The notes: a model not told the origin generated them from the letters alone. Shown: positions 1 through 9,480, numbered from the stretch's first letter. The stretch: DNA of 54,167 bases from Bacteroidales bacterium (GCA_016934055.1 JAFGTR010000187.1:1-54167); one strand, 5' to 3'. Program-made: numbers and translations.

Positions 1-302
1 TTCATTTGCTATCCGGCAGCTACAAACAGTACACTCAGAGCGGGTTTGATTTATTTCTTTGTTTTGCTAAAAAATGTATGCTCCTTACGAACCTGTGTAG
101 ATTAATCCATTAACAATTTTATTCTATATAAGAGCCCGGTCCGACCCCTTAAACACTTTTGACAACCAGTTTATTGGCATTCAACACTTTTAACAGTATA
201 TTTGATCGGGTGTTGAGATTAAGGAAATTATAGCAATTGTATTTAAACATATTCTTTTGAGGTAAATACCGGAAAAATCCCAAAAATAATTAAACCTCAA
301 TT
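1..302. other. Gene-free AT-rich left edge
   Basis: No convincing reading frame was seen here. The first 35 bases resemble short intergenic segments found after other genes in the window, with a CCGGCAGCT...ACAAACA pattern. The only structured signal I can support is the promoter-like pair of boxes at 174-204. Confidence 0.5.
174..204 (+). promoter_or_regulatory. Bacteroidota-type promoter candidate
   Basis: TTG at 174-176, a 20-base spacer, then TATATTTG at 197-204. This fits the Bacteroidota primary sigma consensus (TTTG, about 19-21 bases, TAnnTTTG). It would give a leader of roughly 90 bases before the broken flavodoxin-like gene at 303. It was read by eye, and AT-rich DNA produces such matches by chance. 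Confidence 0.4.
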
Positions 303-803
303 ATGAATAAGACCTTGGTTGTATACGGGACAAGGAAAGGTACAACAAAGGAAAAAGTATTGCTGATTTCTGAAGTGTTGAAAGAAAAATTTCTTCATAT
401 TGTTGATATTGCTGATTCAAAACAAATAAAGTATTATAAAAAAAGAATGGGTGAATATGATAATATAATCATAGGCTCCTCTATTGTTACAGGGTTATGG
501 AAAAGCAGTATTTTATCCTTTGCCAGACGAGATATTTTTCAGAATAAAAATGTAGCAATATTTGTCACTGCAGGAGGTACATTAAATAAAGTAAAGAAAT
601 AAGGAATATCGAAAGACGAGGCAATACAAGAGGCCGTTGAAAAATATATCAATAAATACTCCGGTAAGTTTAAATTTATTCCAATGAGTAAAGCAGCATT
701 CGGAGGTAAAGTAATTAAGAAAGAAGTAGAAAAATACAACAGCTGGAATCGGAAAGATATTATTAACTGGGCAAATGAGCTTGGAAATATATTGAACAAA
801 TGA
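303..803 (+). pseudogene. Flavodoxin-domain protein interrupted by an in-frame stop
   Basis: The first 99 codons encode a flavodoxin-like fold: MNKTLVVYGTRKGTTKE is the FMN phosphate-binding loop region, and DNIIIGSSIVTG and NVAIFVTAGG follow as core strands. A TAA at 600-602 ends the frame, but the same frame then stays open for 66 codons (GISKDEAIQEAVEKYINKYS... to ...ELGNILNK) and stops at TGA 801-803. Together they make about 166 residues, the usual size of HemG/flavodoxin-domain proteins, and the second half looks like the expected C-terminal helix and strand. One base change of a sense codon to TAA explains this. The gene is most likely inactivated. A sequencing error or readthrough are alternatives. 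Confidence 0.75.
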
Positions 804-857
804 AATGCGCTTCCGCCAACTGATTACAAACAAGACGTTAACACAGGATAATGAATC

Positions 858-1433
858 ATGAAAACAGAACTAATTATTGCTATATTTTTTTTACTGATTT
901 TAAGTTGCAAAAATAGTTCTCATTCTGATGGTTCAGTTTGCCATAACAGCAATATTGTCATCGCAAATGAATTTATTGAAGCCTTTTATTCATTTAACCG
1001 CGATACGTTGGAGTTATTTTTAACGCAAGCTGTTGAATCCCGGCCCGGTATCCTGTATTATCAAAAATGGGCAGAGTGCGGAAATTACGAAATAATTAAG
1101 CGCCATGATTGTATTGAAAAAAATGATACCCTGGTTATATGTCCGGTCACAGTAAAGGATGATCTGATAAGCGCCCTTAATATTGATTTCAATGTCACAG
1201 ACACTTTTCACTTAACGATAATAAAAGGACAAATTCGCGCTGTGCAGACTTCTTCTAATGATCCTGATCTGTATTATGAAGCGAAGGAATGGGTAAGACT
1301 GAACCGCTCTGAATTAATCGAAGAACCATGTGAAGGGGTCTGGGAAGGCGGACCTACACCGTGCGAATGTGTTCGCGCAATGGTGAAAGGATTTAAAGAA
1401 TTTATAGACAAAGAAAAACCAGAAGAAATATGA
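858..1433 (+). CDS. Hypothetical lipoprotein
   Basis: This 191-residue protein starts with a short hydrophobic segment and a lipobox (LILSC, cysteine near residue 17), so it is predicted to be a lipid-anchored envelope protein. The mature part is acidic and has a cysteine-rich end (EEPCEGVWEGGPTPCECVR) before a charged C-terminal helix. I recognise no family. The middle region (NEFIEAFYSFNRDTLELFL) has the spacing of an NTF2/SnoaL-like fold, but that is only an impression. Its last four bases overlap the start of the next gene (ATGA), so the two are probably co-translated. Confidence 0.7.
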   Translation: MKTELIIAIFFLLILSCKNSSHSDGSVCHNSNIVIANEFIEAFYSFNRDTLELFLTQAVESRPGILYYQKWAECGNYEIIKRHDCIEKNDTLVICPVTVKDDLISALNIDFNVTDTFHLTIIKGQIRAVQTSSNDPDLYYEAKEWVRLNRSELIEEPCEGVWEGGPTPCECVRAMVKGFKEFIDKEKPEEI

Positions 1434-2176
1434 GACTTCTGTCAATTGTAACATTATTTTTTTTAACGAACATTTGTTATTCACAGGTCATAATAAATGA
1501 GGTACAATCTTCAAATGCATCAACAATTGTTGATGATGCCGGAGAATATGAGGATTGGATAGAAATATACAATCCAAATGATTTTAATGTTGATATCGGC
1601 GGTTTGGTTCTGAAGGACAATGTTGATGTATGGAAGATTCCATTGAGTGATACAAAGACCCTGCTTCCTCCGCATGGTTATTTCCTGCTGTGGGCTGATG
1701 ATGAAGAATCCCAGGGAAAATTTCATACGAATTTTAAACTTTCAGCATCAAACGGAGAGTTTCTCGGAGTATTTGAATCTGATAGTGTAACGGTGATTGA
1801 TTCTGTTAATATTCCGCCATTATCGGATGATCAAAGCTATGTAAGATGTGATGGCGGTAATTGGGAAATCTCAAATGAACCGACACCATTGATGATAAAT
1901 GACTGTTTAAGTTCATTACCAAACAGCACAGAAATCAATGGGCTGTTAATTTATCCGACTATTTCCAAAGGAAGTATTTATACAGACATACAAAATTATT
2001 CAAACGGGATCATCAGTCTGTATTTGTATTCAATCCATGGCAAACTGGTTTTCAATAAACAATATAACAATAAGAAATTTATGGTTGATTTAAGTCATTT
2101 GCCTAATGATATTTATATTATAAAGATTTTCACCGAAAAGAATTTATATAATAATAAAATATTGCTAGTGAAATAA
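1430..2176 (+). CDS. Lamin-tail-domain protein with T9SS sorting domain
   Basis: The 248-residue protein has a signal peptide (MRLLSIVTLFFLTNICYSQ), then directly a lamin-tail domain (VIINEVQSSNAS...EDWIEIYNPND...GGLVLKD...PPHGYFLLWAD), about residues 20-130. The C-terminal 75 residues form a type A T9SS sorting domain (GLLIYPTISKG, then the LYLYSIHGKLVFN and DIYIIKIFTE strands). It should therefore cross the outer membrane by type IX secretion and be held at the surface or released. Lamin-tail domains in Bacteroidota usually accompany secreted or surface proteins; no enzyme is implied. It overlaps the upstream lipoprotein gene by four bases. Confidence 0.8.
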   Translation: MRLLSIVTLFFLTNICYSQVIINEVQSSNASTIVDDAGEYEDWIEIYNPNDFNVDIGGLVLKDNVDVWKIPLSDTKTLLPPHGYFLLWADDEESQGKFHTNFKLSASNGEFLGVFESDSVTVIDSVNIPPLSDDQSYVRCDGGNWEISNEPTPLMINDCLSSLPNSTEINGLLIYPTISKGSIYTDIQNYSNGIISLYLYSIHGKLVFNKQYNNKKFMVDLSHLPNDIYIIKIFTEKNLYNNKILLVK

Positions 2177-2351
2177 ACACTAAAAACATATTGCATTGAT
2201 AGCTAATCCGTTGACAGGCAAGTGCAACTTTCAGAAGAGCCTAAGAATATGGGAAAGCCCGTTAGTTAAAAAAAGTTAAATAATGGTGATCTGAAAATAG
2301 ATTAAACATTATGACTTTTAATTTGTTAATTGTATATGATATTATTTATCA

Positions 2352-2735
2352 ATGCTGAGAAAATTTTCAAATATTATTATTGCTTTATTGTTGATAATTA
2401 CAACAAGCGGCTTTACAATTTCTATGCATTATTGTGGCACAAAGCTTGTATCTGTGTCTGTTGACAACAAAGCACAATCGTGCTGTAATGACGAAAACGG
2501 ACATTGCTGCCATGACGTAACAGAATATTTCCGGCTAAAGGAAGATTTTATTACTTCATTTGTTCAATTCAATTTTGAAAATATTTTTCCTGTTGAATTG
2601 GCAAATATCCCGACTCTTCTATCAGAACATTTGTGCAAAGCTGAAAGCACAGGAGATTTATTTATTATCGCTGATTCATCCCCTCCTCTCAAAGTTCATT
2701 CTGTATTGGCACAATTGCAGACATACCTTTTATAA
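2352..2735 (+). CDS. HYC_CC_PP family metal-resistance-associated protein
   Basis: The 127-residue secreted protein has an N-terminal hydrophobic segment (about residues 8-22) and the diagnostic HYC (MHYCGTKL) followed by paired cysteines and histidines (SCCNDENGHCCHD). These motifs name the HYC_CC_PP family, commonly found beside heavy-metal RND pumps in Bacteroidota. A conserved-looking SSPPLK lies near the C-terminus. The Cys/His cluster suggests soft-metal binding in the periplasm, possibly of copper or silver. It sits 87 bases upstream of the CusA-like pump and probably opens the efflux operon. Its precise role is not established. Confidence 0.85.
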   Translation: MLRKFSNIIIALLLIITTSGFTISMHYCGTKLVSVSVDNKAQSCCNDENGHCCHDVTEYFRLKEDFITSFVQFNFENIFPVELANIPTLLSEHLCKAESTGDLFIIADSSPPLKVHSVLAQLQTYLL

Positions 2736-2822
2736 GATAATATAAGGCTTCAATTATTCAGGAATAATTGGATATGCTATTCAATTTCTGAAACTTATGT
2801 TAATCATTTTAAAAGAAATGGT

Positions 2823-5800
2823 ATGTTAAACAGAATAATAAAATATTTTTTAGAGCATAAGCTTATAACGTCTGTTGTATTTCTGGTTTGCATTGTATTA
2901 GGGATTGCCAATGCACCTTTTAACTGGAAGAGTGATTGGTTTCCACGGGATCCTGTACCGGTTGATGCAATACCGGACATTGGAGAAAACCAGCAAATAG
3001 TGTTTACCGAATGGCCAGGCCGTTCACCCCAAGATGTTGAAGACCAGATTTCCTATCCGTTAACTACTGCTTTATTGGGCATTCCTGGTGTAAAAACAAT
3101 CCGAAGCAACTCTATTTTCGGTCTTTCAAGCATTTATATCATATTTGATGAAGATATAGAATTTTACTGGAGCCGCACGCGGATATTAGAAAAACTGAAT
3201 TCCTTACCTGCCGGAACATTGCCGGAAGATGTAAGTCCGGCGCTTGGACCCGATGCTACAGCCCTTGGTCAAATTTACTGGTATACCCTTGAGGGCAGGG
3301 ATAAACACGGAAAACCTGCCGGAGGATGGGATCCTCAGGAACTAAGAACGATACAGGATTTCTATATCCTGTATTCCTTAACATCCGTAAAGGGTGTTTC
3401 AGAAGTAGCATCTATTGGCGGATTTGTAAAAGAGTACCAGGTGGATATCGATCCCAATGCAATGAAAGCAAACGGGGTAACTGTAGCCCAGGTTATGAAT
3501 GCAGTAAAAAAGAGTAATCTTGATATTGGTGCGAGGACTATAGAGTTTAACCGTGCTGAATATCTGGTAAGGGCTTTAGGTTATGTTAAGGACCTAAGCG
3601 ATCTCGAAGAAAGTGTAGTTGCTGTCAGGGACAATGTGCCTGTGCGAATTAAAGATGTAGCAAGGGTCAATTATGGTCCGGCAACACGAAGGGGTGGACT
3701 GGACAAAGGCGGCGCAGAAGCGGTTGGTGGTGTTGTAGTAGCCCGGTACGGCGCAAATCCGCTTGAGGTTATAAATAACGTAAAAGAAAAACTGAAATCG
3801 ATTGAAGCCGGTTTGCCACAAAAGGTTTTGGATGATGGAACAGTTTCAAAGGTTACAGTCGTACCTTTTTATGACCGTACGGGGCTGATTAAAGAAACGC
3901 TCGGAACATTGGAGGAAGCCCTTTCAATGGAAATACTTATAAGCATAATAGTTATTATCATACTCGTTCTGAATCTGAGGGCATCTGTTTTGATTTCAAG
4001 TCTGTTGCCGGTTGGTGTACTCATGACATTCATTGTTATGCGCCACTTTGGTGTTGATGCCAACATTGTGGCTTTATCAGGAATTGCTATTGCAATTGGT
4101 GTAATGGTGGATGTAGGTGTTGTCTTTACAGAGAATATCATCCGGCACCTGGAAATAGCACATAACATAGGTGTTAAAGGGAAACAATTATTAAAGGTCA
4201 TTTATGAAGCAACCTCTGAAGTAGCATCGGCTGTTATTACTGCGCTTTCTACTACCGTAGTAAGTTTTCTTCCCGTATTTTTTATGCAAGCTGCCGAAGG
4301 AAAACTGTTTAAACCGCTGGCCTTTACAAAAACGTTTGCCATGATTTCGGCATTACTTGTCGGTATTTTATTTATACCGGCATTCGCTCATTTGGTATTT
4401 TCCATAAGATTTGATAAACATAAAACTGTAAAATGGATAAGTATTGTTTTGGCCGGTTTAGGAGTTGTCGCATTTATCCTTTCACCTTCCTTCCTGCCAG
4501 TAATACTTATTCTAATCGCAGCCAACAATTACTTCTCGAAACGCTGGCCTGAAAGTAAAAAAGAATATACCAATTATATAAACATCGGTTTAACACTGAC
4601 TGTTGTAGTTTATTACCTCACCAATGGCTGGATGCCACTGGGCGCTGAAAACAGCATTCTGGTCAACTTCTTATTTGTGATGGCCATAATTGCTTTGGTA
4701 TTAGGCATTCTGTTGACAGTTGTGCGTTACTATCCTAAAATACTGACCTGGTGTCTCGAAAATAAATGGAAGTTTCTGAGTATTCCTATAGCAGTATTTT
4801 TATTTGCTGTTTTCACCTGGCAGGGAGCTGACAGGGTTTTCAGATTCCTCCCTGAGAAATTTAAAGAAACCGGCTTCTGGCAATCAGTTAATAAGACATT
4901 TCCAGGCGCAGGTAAAGAGTTTATGCCATCGCTGGACGAAGGTTCTTTTCTTTTGATGCCAACCACAATGCCTCACTCCGGCATTGCTGAAAACAGGGAG
5001 GTGATCGGCAAAGTCGACCTGAATATTAACGGTATACCCGAAGTTGAACAAGTTGTTGGCAAATGGGGACGTGTAAATTCAGCCCTCGACCCTGCACCTG
5101 TTTCCATGTTTGAAAATATCATCAATTACAAACCTGAGTATATAGTTGATGAAGATGGTCACAGGTTGCGTTTTAAGGCAGATAAAAATGATGCATTCAT
5201 TCTGAGTGATGGAACAACATATAATCCGAAAACAGATGAATTCAGGGAAATAGACAGGGAGCAACTGACCATTGACCACAGAGGCAAATATTTCCGGCAA
5301 TGGCGTGAACACATCAATTCCCCCGATGATATCTGGCAGGAAATTGTTAAACGGTCAAAAATTCCGGGATTAACATCCGCGCCAAAGTTGCAGCCTATTC
5401 AAACCCGGTTGGTGATGCTGCAAACCGGTATGCGTGCCCCAATGGGAATAAAAGTATTCGGGCCCGATTTGGCAACAATTGAAAAAGTTGGTTTCCGGCT
5501 GGAAAATTATCTTAAGCAGGTACCGGGTGTCGAACCTTCTTCCGTTTTTGCCGACAGGGTTGTGGGAAAACCATATCTCGAAATTAAAATCAATCGTAAG
5601 ACAATTGCACGTTACGGTTTAACCATTCAGGAAATAAATATGGTCATTTCCGGTGCCATTGGCGGAATGAAATTAAGCACAACTGTTGAAGGTCGTGAAC
5701 GATTTCCTGTTCGTATGCGGTATGCCAGGGAATTCAGGGATAATCCTGACGATTTAAAAAAAGTGCTTATTCCGACTCCATCAGGTGTACAGGTACCTTT

Positions 5801-6632
5801 GGGTGAACTCGCCGAGATAACATATACCCGTGGACCGCAATTAATTAAAAGCGAAGATACTTTTCTTGTTGGTTATGTCATTTTCGATAAAAAACCAGAT
5901 TATGCAGAGGTTGATGTAGTTGAAAATGCACAAAAATTCCTTGATGCAAAAATCAGGTCAGGAGATTTGGTTGTACCTACAGGTGTAAACTATCGCTTTA
6001 CCGGAAATTACGAAAACCAAATCAGGGCAACCAAAAGACTTATGATAGTCGTACCTGTTTCATTAATTGTAATATTCTTAATCCTTTATTTTCAATTTAA
6101 AAATGTTATTCCGGCTTCAATGACCTTTACCGGAATTTTTGTCGCATTTGCCGGAGGATTTATTATGATTTGGTTATACGGACAAGGATGGTTTATGAAT
6201 TTTTCAGTAGCCGGAATAAATATCCGGGACATGTTCCAGATGCACACCATTAATCTGAGTGTAGCAGTTTGGGTAGGATTCATTGCCCTGTTCGGTATAG
6301 CTACAGATGACGGTGTTATTATGGGTACTTTCCTGATGCAGGTTTTTGAAAAGGAAAAACCAACAACTGTTGAAGGAGTCAGAAAAGCTGTTCATCAGGC
6401 AGGCATCCAACGGGTTCGCCCGGCTATGATGACAGCTGCCACAACTATAATCGCGCTTATCCCGGTATTAACATCCACCGGAAAAGGTTCTGATATTATG
6501 GTTCCTATGGCAATTCCTTCATTTGGAGGTATGATTATCCAGGTAATGACCATGTTCATTGTTCCTGTGCTTTATAGCATGTGGCAGGAAAGAAAAGTAA
6601 AAAAGAGTATAAAACAACCTAATAAGGAATAA
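2823..6632 (+). CDS. cusA: CusA/CzcA-type heavy-metal efflux RND pump
   Basis: This 1269-residue inner-membrane RND transporter expels soft metals by proton antiport. Typical features are the N-terminal helix (KYFLEHKLITSVVFLVCIVL), the porter motif WPGRSPQDVEDQI, the TM4 relay segment (IAIGVMVDVGVVFTENI), and the heavy-metal-RND stretch MLQTGMRAPMGIKVFG with methionines at the cleft. It is about 220 residues longer than E. coli CusA. There are extra hydrophobic helices at about 535-680 and an added charged periplasmic segment at about 765-840. TM10 reads GIATDDGVIM where CusA has an AEFG-type motif. Channel and adaptor genes follow directly (2 and 19 bases). Copper/silver specificity is inferred from the operon and the methionines; the symbol denotes the family. 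Confidence 0.92.
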   Translation: MLNRIIKYFLEHKLITSVVFLVCIVLGIANAPFNWKSDWFPRDPVPVDAIPDIGENQQIVFTEWPGRSPQDVEDQISYPLTTALLGIPGVKTIRSNSIFGLSSIYIIFDEDIEFYWSRTRILEKLNSLPAGTLPEDVSPALGPDATALGQIYWYTLEGRDKHGKPAGGWDPQELRTIQDFYILYSLTSVKGVSEVASIGGFVKEYQVDIDPNAMKANGVTVAQVMNAVKKSNLDIGARTIEFNRAEYLVRALGYVKDLSDLEESVVAVRDNVPVRIKDVARVNYGPATRRGGLDKGGAEAVGGVVVARYGANPLEVINNVKEKLKSIEAGLPQKVLDDGTVSKVTVVPFYDRTGLIKETLGTLEEALSMEILISIIVIIILVLNLRASVLISSLLPVGVLMTFIVMRHFGVDANIVALSGIAIAIGVMVDVGVVFTENIIRHLEIAHNIGVKGKQLLKVIYEATSEVASAVITALSTTVVSFLPVFFMQAAEGKLFKPLAFTKTFAMISALLVGILFIPAFAHLVFSIRFDKHKTVKWISIVLAGLGVVAFILSPSFLPVILILIAANNYFSKRWPESKKEYTNYINIGLTLTVVVYYLTNGWMPLGAENSILVNFLFVMAIIALVLGILLTVVRYYPKILTWCLENKWKFLSIPIAVFLFAVFTWQGADRVFRFLPEKFKETGFWQSVNKTFPGAGKEFMPSLDEGSFLLMPTTMPHSGIAENREVIGKVDLNINGIPEVEQVVGKWGRVNSALDPAPVSMFENIINYKPEYIVDEDGHRLRFKADKNDAFILSDGTTYNPKTDEFREIDREQLTIDHRGKYFRQWREHINSPDDIWQEIVKRSKIPGLTSAPKLQPIQTRLVMLQTGMRAPMGIKVFGPDLATIEKVGFRLENYLKQVPGVEPSSVFADRVVGKPYLEIKINRKTIARYGLTIQEINMVISGAIGGMKLSTTVEGRERFPVRMRYAREFRDNPDDLKKVLIPTPSGVQVPLGELAEITYTRGPQLIKSEDTFLVGYVIFDKKPDYAEVDVVENAQKFLDAKIRSGDLVVPTGVNYRFTGNYENQIRATKRLMIVVPVSLIVIFLILYFQFKNVIPASMTFTGIFVAFAGGFIMIWLYGQGWFMNFSVAGINIRDMFQMHTINLSVAVWVGFIALFGIATDDGVIMGTFLMQVFEKEKPTTVEGVRKAVHQAGIQRVRPAMMTAATTIIALIPVLTSTGKGSDIMVPMAIPSFGGMIIQVMTMFIVPVLYSMWQERKVKKSIKQPNKE

Positions 6633-6634
6633 CT

Positions 6635-7885
6635 ATGAAGATAATAAAATACAATATAACCATGGTTATCCTGTTCCTTATTAACTTCACAGCCTCGGCA
6701 CAAAGTGAACTTGATAACTATCTGCGAACAGCAGCTGAAAGAAATCCCGGACTAAAAGCAAAATTCACCGAATATATGGCGGCTCTTGAAAAAGTTCCAC
6801 AGGTCGGTACATTGCCTGACCCTACAATGGTTTTCGGATATTTTATTCAACCTGTGGAAACCAGGCTTGGTCCGCAACAAGGCAGGGTCAGCATTACACA
6901 AATGTTTCCATGGTTTGGAACATTACGGGCAAAGGAAGATGCTGCAACTCAAATGGCAAAAGCCAAATACGAAATGTTCGAAGAAGCAAAATCTAAATTG
7001 TTTTACGATGTAAAATCAACCTGGTATAATCTTTATTTTACAAACAGGGCAATAGCTATTACAAGGGAAAACATTGAAATTCTTAACACATTTCAAAAAC
7101 TTGCCCTTGTTAAGATAGAGACCGGAAAGGCTTCGGCTGTTGATGAGCTGAGAGTTGAGATGGAAATACTGGAACTCGAAAACCAGTTAAAAAAATTACT
7201 TGATAAACTAAACACACAGAATATAACATTTAACAATTTTTTGAATGTTGATGAACAACAGCAGGTTTTCATACCGGAGATATTAAATGTTGACAAGCTG
7301 AACCTAAACAAGGAAGCAATACTTGACAGCATCAGGTTGCACAACCATCAGGTTTTGAACCTCGGATTTAAGGAAGCATCTTATTCATATCAACAATCAG
7401 TTGCACGGAAAGCAGGCAAACCCGAATTTACGATTGGCATGGATTACATCTTTATTGGTGAACCTTCCAATACAATGTCGTTATCCGCTGAACCAGGAAA
7501 AGATGCCGTAATGCTTCCAATGGTTGGTTTAAGTGTTCCCCTTTACCGGAAAAAATATACATCAATGGTAAAGGAAGCAGTTTTTATGCAGGAATCTGCC
7601 CGGATCAAAAAAGTTGACAAGTTAAACATTCTGGAAAGCATTTATGAAAAAGCCCATGCCGACTATATGGATGCTGAAAGAAGAATTGATATGCATATCA
7701 GGCAAATTGAACTCTCCGGAAAGGCATTACGAATCCTCGAATCGGAATACGCTACCAACGGTAAAAATTTTGAGGAAATGTTACGTATGGAACGCCGGGT
7801 ACTCATGCACAGCCTTGAGCTGGAAAAATCCAGAACTGACCTGAATGCTTCCATCGCTTTCATCAATTATTTAATGGGTAATTAA
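6635..7885 (+). CDS. TolC-family outer membrane channel of the metal efflux system
   Basis: The 416-residue protein has a signal peptide ending in ASAQ, then the long alpha-helical repeats of outer membrane efflux proteins (YLRTAAERNPGLKAKFTEYMAALEKVPQVGTLPDP, split here by my reading into two helix segments). It is predicted to form the trimeric channel through which the CusA-like pump and CusB-like adaptor discharge metal. No N-terminal lipobox is present, so it differs from E. coli CusC in lacking a lipid anchor. It starts two bases after the pump gene, which implies coupled translation. Confidence 0.88.
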   Translation: MKIIKYNITMVILFLINFTASAQSELDNYLRTAAERNPGLKAKFTEYMAALEKVPQVGTLPDPTMVFGYFIQPVETRLGPQQGRVSITQMFPWFGTLRAKEDAATQMAKAKYEMFEEAKSKLFYDVKSTWYNLYFTNRAIAITRENIEILNTFQKLALVKIETGKASAVDELRVEMEILELENQLKKLLDKLNTQNITFNNFLNVDEQQQVFIPEILNVDKLNLNKEAILDSIRLHNHQVLNLGFKEASYSYQQSVARKAGKPEFTIGMDYIFIGEPSNTMSLSAEPGKDAVMLPMVGLSVPLYRKKYTSMVKEAVFMQESARIKKVDKLNILESIYEKAHADYMDAERRIDMHIRQIELSGKALRILESEYATNGKNFEEMLRMERRVLMHSLELEKSRTDLNASIAFINYLMGN

Positions 7886-7904
7886 CATCATAAAAAAGTT
7901 TAAC

Positions 7905-9164
7905 ATGAAAACAAAAATAAATATCAATAAAAAGAGTGTAAGGAATTATGCATTAGTACTTATAGCAGGATTGTTATCCGGCTGGTTATTATTTTATGAT
8001 TCCGCTGAAACAAAAGAAGCAGTTCATGATCATTCGGAACAAGCAGAAAAAGCAACTGTTTGGACATGCTCCATGCACCCGCAGATTAAAATGGAGAAAC
8101 CGGGTAAATGCCCTATTTGCAATATGGATTTAATTCCACTTGAAACAAGTTCACAGGGTGATGAAGCTGTTAACCCTGATGAAATCACAATGAGCGAATC
8201 AGCCGTGAAACTAGCTGAAATACAAACAATGTCTGTTAGAAGGGATTACTCCAATAAGGATGTTTACCTGCTTGGAAAAGTAAAACCCGATGAACGAAAT
8301 ATAGCAGAATTAACAGCACGTTTTGGAGGCCGCATTGAGAAACTGTTTGTGAATTTTACCGGGCAGAATGTAAAGAAAGGTGAAAAACTGGCAACCATTT
8401 ATTCACCTGATTTGGTAACGGCACAAAAGGAACTGCTCGAATCTATGGAATACAAAGAAAGTCATCCTTCTTTCTATCGTGCTGCTCGCAATAAGTTAAA
8501 GCTATGGGACTTGACCGATACTCAGATTAATGAAATCGAGGAAGGTGGTGAACCACAAACATATTTCGATGTGCTTTCTCCCATTTCAGGCACAGTAACG
8601 ATGCGACATGTAGCCATGGGTGACTATACAAAAGAAGGAAATGCCCTTTTCCAGGTGGTTGATTTAACCCATTTATGGGTAATGTTTGAAGCATATGAGA
8701 GTGATTTACCATGGTTAAAAAAAGGCGATAAAGCGGAATTTACTGTTCAGTCGCTTCCCGGCGAAACATTTAACGGTAAAGTTACTTACATCGATCCTTT
8801 CCTCGATTCCAAAACAAGGATTGCATATGTGCGTGTTGAAGTAAATAATCCAAAACTGGCATTAAAGCCGGAAATGTTTGCAAATGGTATTATTCATCCG
8901 GGAACATCAGGTAATCAAAAAGACCTGTTGATCCCAAAAACATCTGTACTCTGGACAGGTAAACGTGCTGTTGTATATGTAAAAGTCCCCGGTCGTGAAC
9001 ATGCTTCATTCCTTTACAGGGAAATTGTGCTGGGCCCGGAAGCCGGTGACCTGTACGTGGTAAAAGAAGGACTTTCGGAAGGAGAAGAAATTGCCGTAAA
9101 TGGCGTGTTTAAAATTGATGCTGCAGCCCAGCTTGAAGGTAAACCAAGTATGATGAATCACTAA
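7905..9164 (+). CDS. cusB: CusB-type periplasmic adaptor with heavy-metal-binding domain
   Basis: The 419-residue membrane-fusion protein has one N-terminal membrane anchor (about residues 13-28), then a heavy-metal-binding domain (WTCSMHPQIKMEKPGKCPIC, about residues 50-78; Cys, Met, His and CPxCxM ligands). A barrel-sandwich/lipoyl region (FGGRIEKLFVNFTGQNVKKG), a helical hairpin and beta-barrel domains (LTHLWVMFEAYESDLPWLKKG) follow. It should bridge the pump and the TolC-like channel and hand captured metal to the pump. The domain recurs in the next gene. The symbol is given at family level. Confidence 0.9.
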   Translation: MKTKININKKSVRNYALVLIAGLLSGWLLFYDSAETKEAVHDHSEQAEKATVWTCSMHPQIKMEKPGKCPICNMDLIPLETSSQGDEAVNPDEITMSESAVKLAEIQTMSVRRDYSNKDVYLLGKVKPDERNIAELTARFGGRIEKLFVNFTGQNVKKGEKLATIYSPDLVTAQKELLESMEYKESHPSFYRAARNKLKLWDLTDTQINEIEEGGEPQTYFDVLSPISGTVTMRHVAMGDYTKEGNALFQVVDLTHLWVMFEAYESDLPWLKKGDKAEFTVQSLPGETFNGKVTYIDPFLDSKTRIAYVRVEVNNPKLALKPEMFANGIIHPGTSGNQKDLLIPKTSVLWTGKRAVVYVKVPGREHASFLYREIVLGPEAGDLYVVKEGLSEGEEIAVNGVFKIDAAAQLEGKPSMMNH

Positions 9165-9176
9165 AATACAAGTATC

Positions 9177-9422
9177 ATGAAAAAGAATGTGAAAATTTTA
9201 TTAGGCATGCTTGTTCTTGCAACAAGCTTAACTGTTGTCGGATGTAAAAGTTCTGCTCAAAAAGAAAATACAAAGTCAGAAAGAGAAATGACTGAGGTTA
9301 TTTATACATGCCCTATGCATCCGGAAGTTGAACAAAAGGAACCGGGCAATTGTCCTGAATGCGGAATGGCATTGGTAGAAAAGAAAAGTGAAATAGAACA
9401 TTTACATGAAGAACATATGTAA
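9177..9422 (+). CDS. Small lipoprotein with heavy-metal-binding domain
   Basis: The 81-residue protein has a lipoprotein signal (LVLATSLTVVGC, cysteine near residue 23), a short linker, and one heavy-metal-binding module (YTCPMHPEVEQKEPGNCPEC, then GMALVEK). The module closely matches that in the adjacent adaptor. A histidine-rich end (EHLHEEHM) adds possible ligands. It is likely a lipid-anchored periplasmic metal scavenger or chaperone that feeds the Cus-type pump, comparable in place but not in fold to CusF. It starts 12 bases after the adaptor and is the last gene before a hairpin terminator. Confidence 0.85.
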   Translation: MKKNVKILLGMLVLATSLTVVGCKSSAQKENTKSEREMTEVIYTCPMHPEVEQKEPGNCPECGMALVEKKSEIEHLHEEHM

Positions 9423-9448
9423 GAATATAGTATTTATACAAAATTAAG

Positions 9449-9480
9449 CAGTACGGGTAAAATATACTATACCCGTACTG
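9449..9480 (+). terminator. Hairpin ending the metal efflux operon
   Basis: A perfect 11-base stem (CAGTACGGGTA at 9449-9459, TACCCGTACTG at 9470-9480) surrounds a 10-base AT loop, 26 bases after the lipoprotein stop codon. Only a weak T stretch follows, so it may be a Rho-independent terminator or a 3' stabilising hairpin. Confidence 0.65.
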
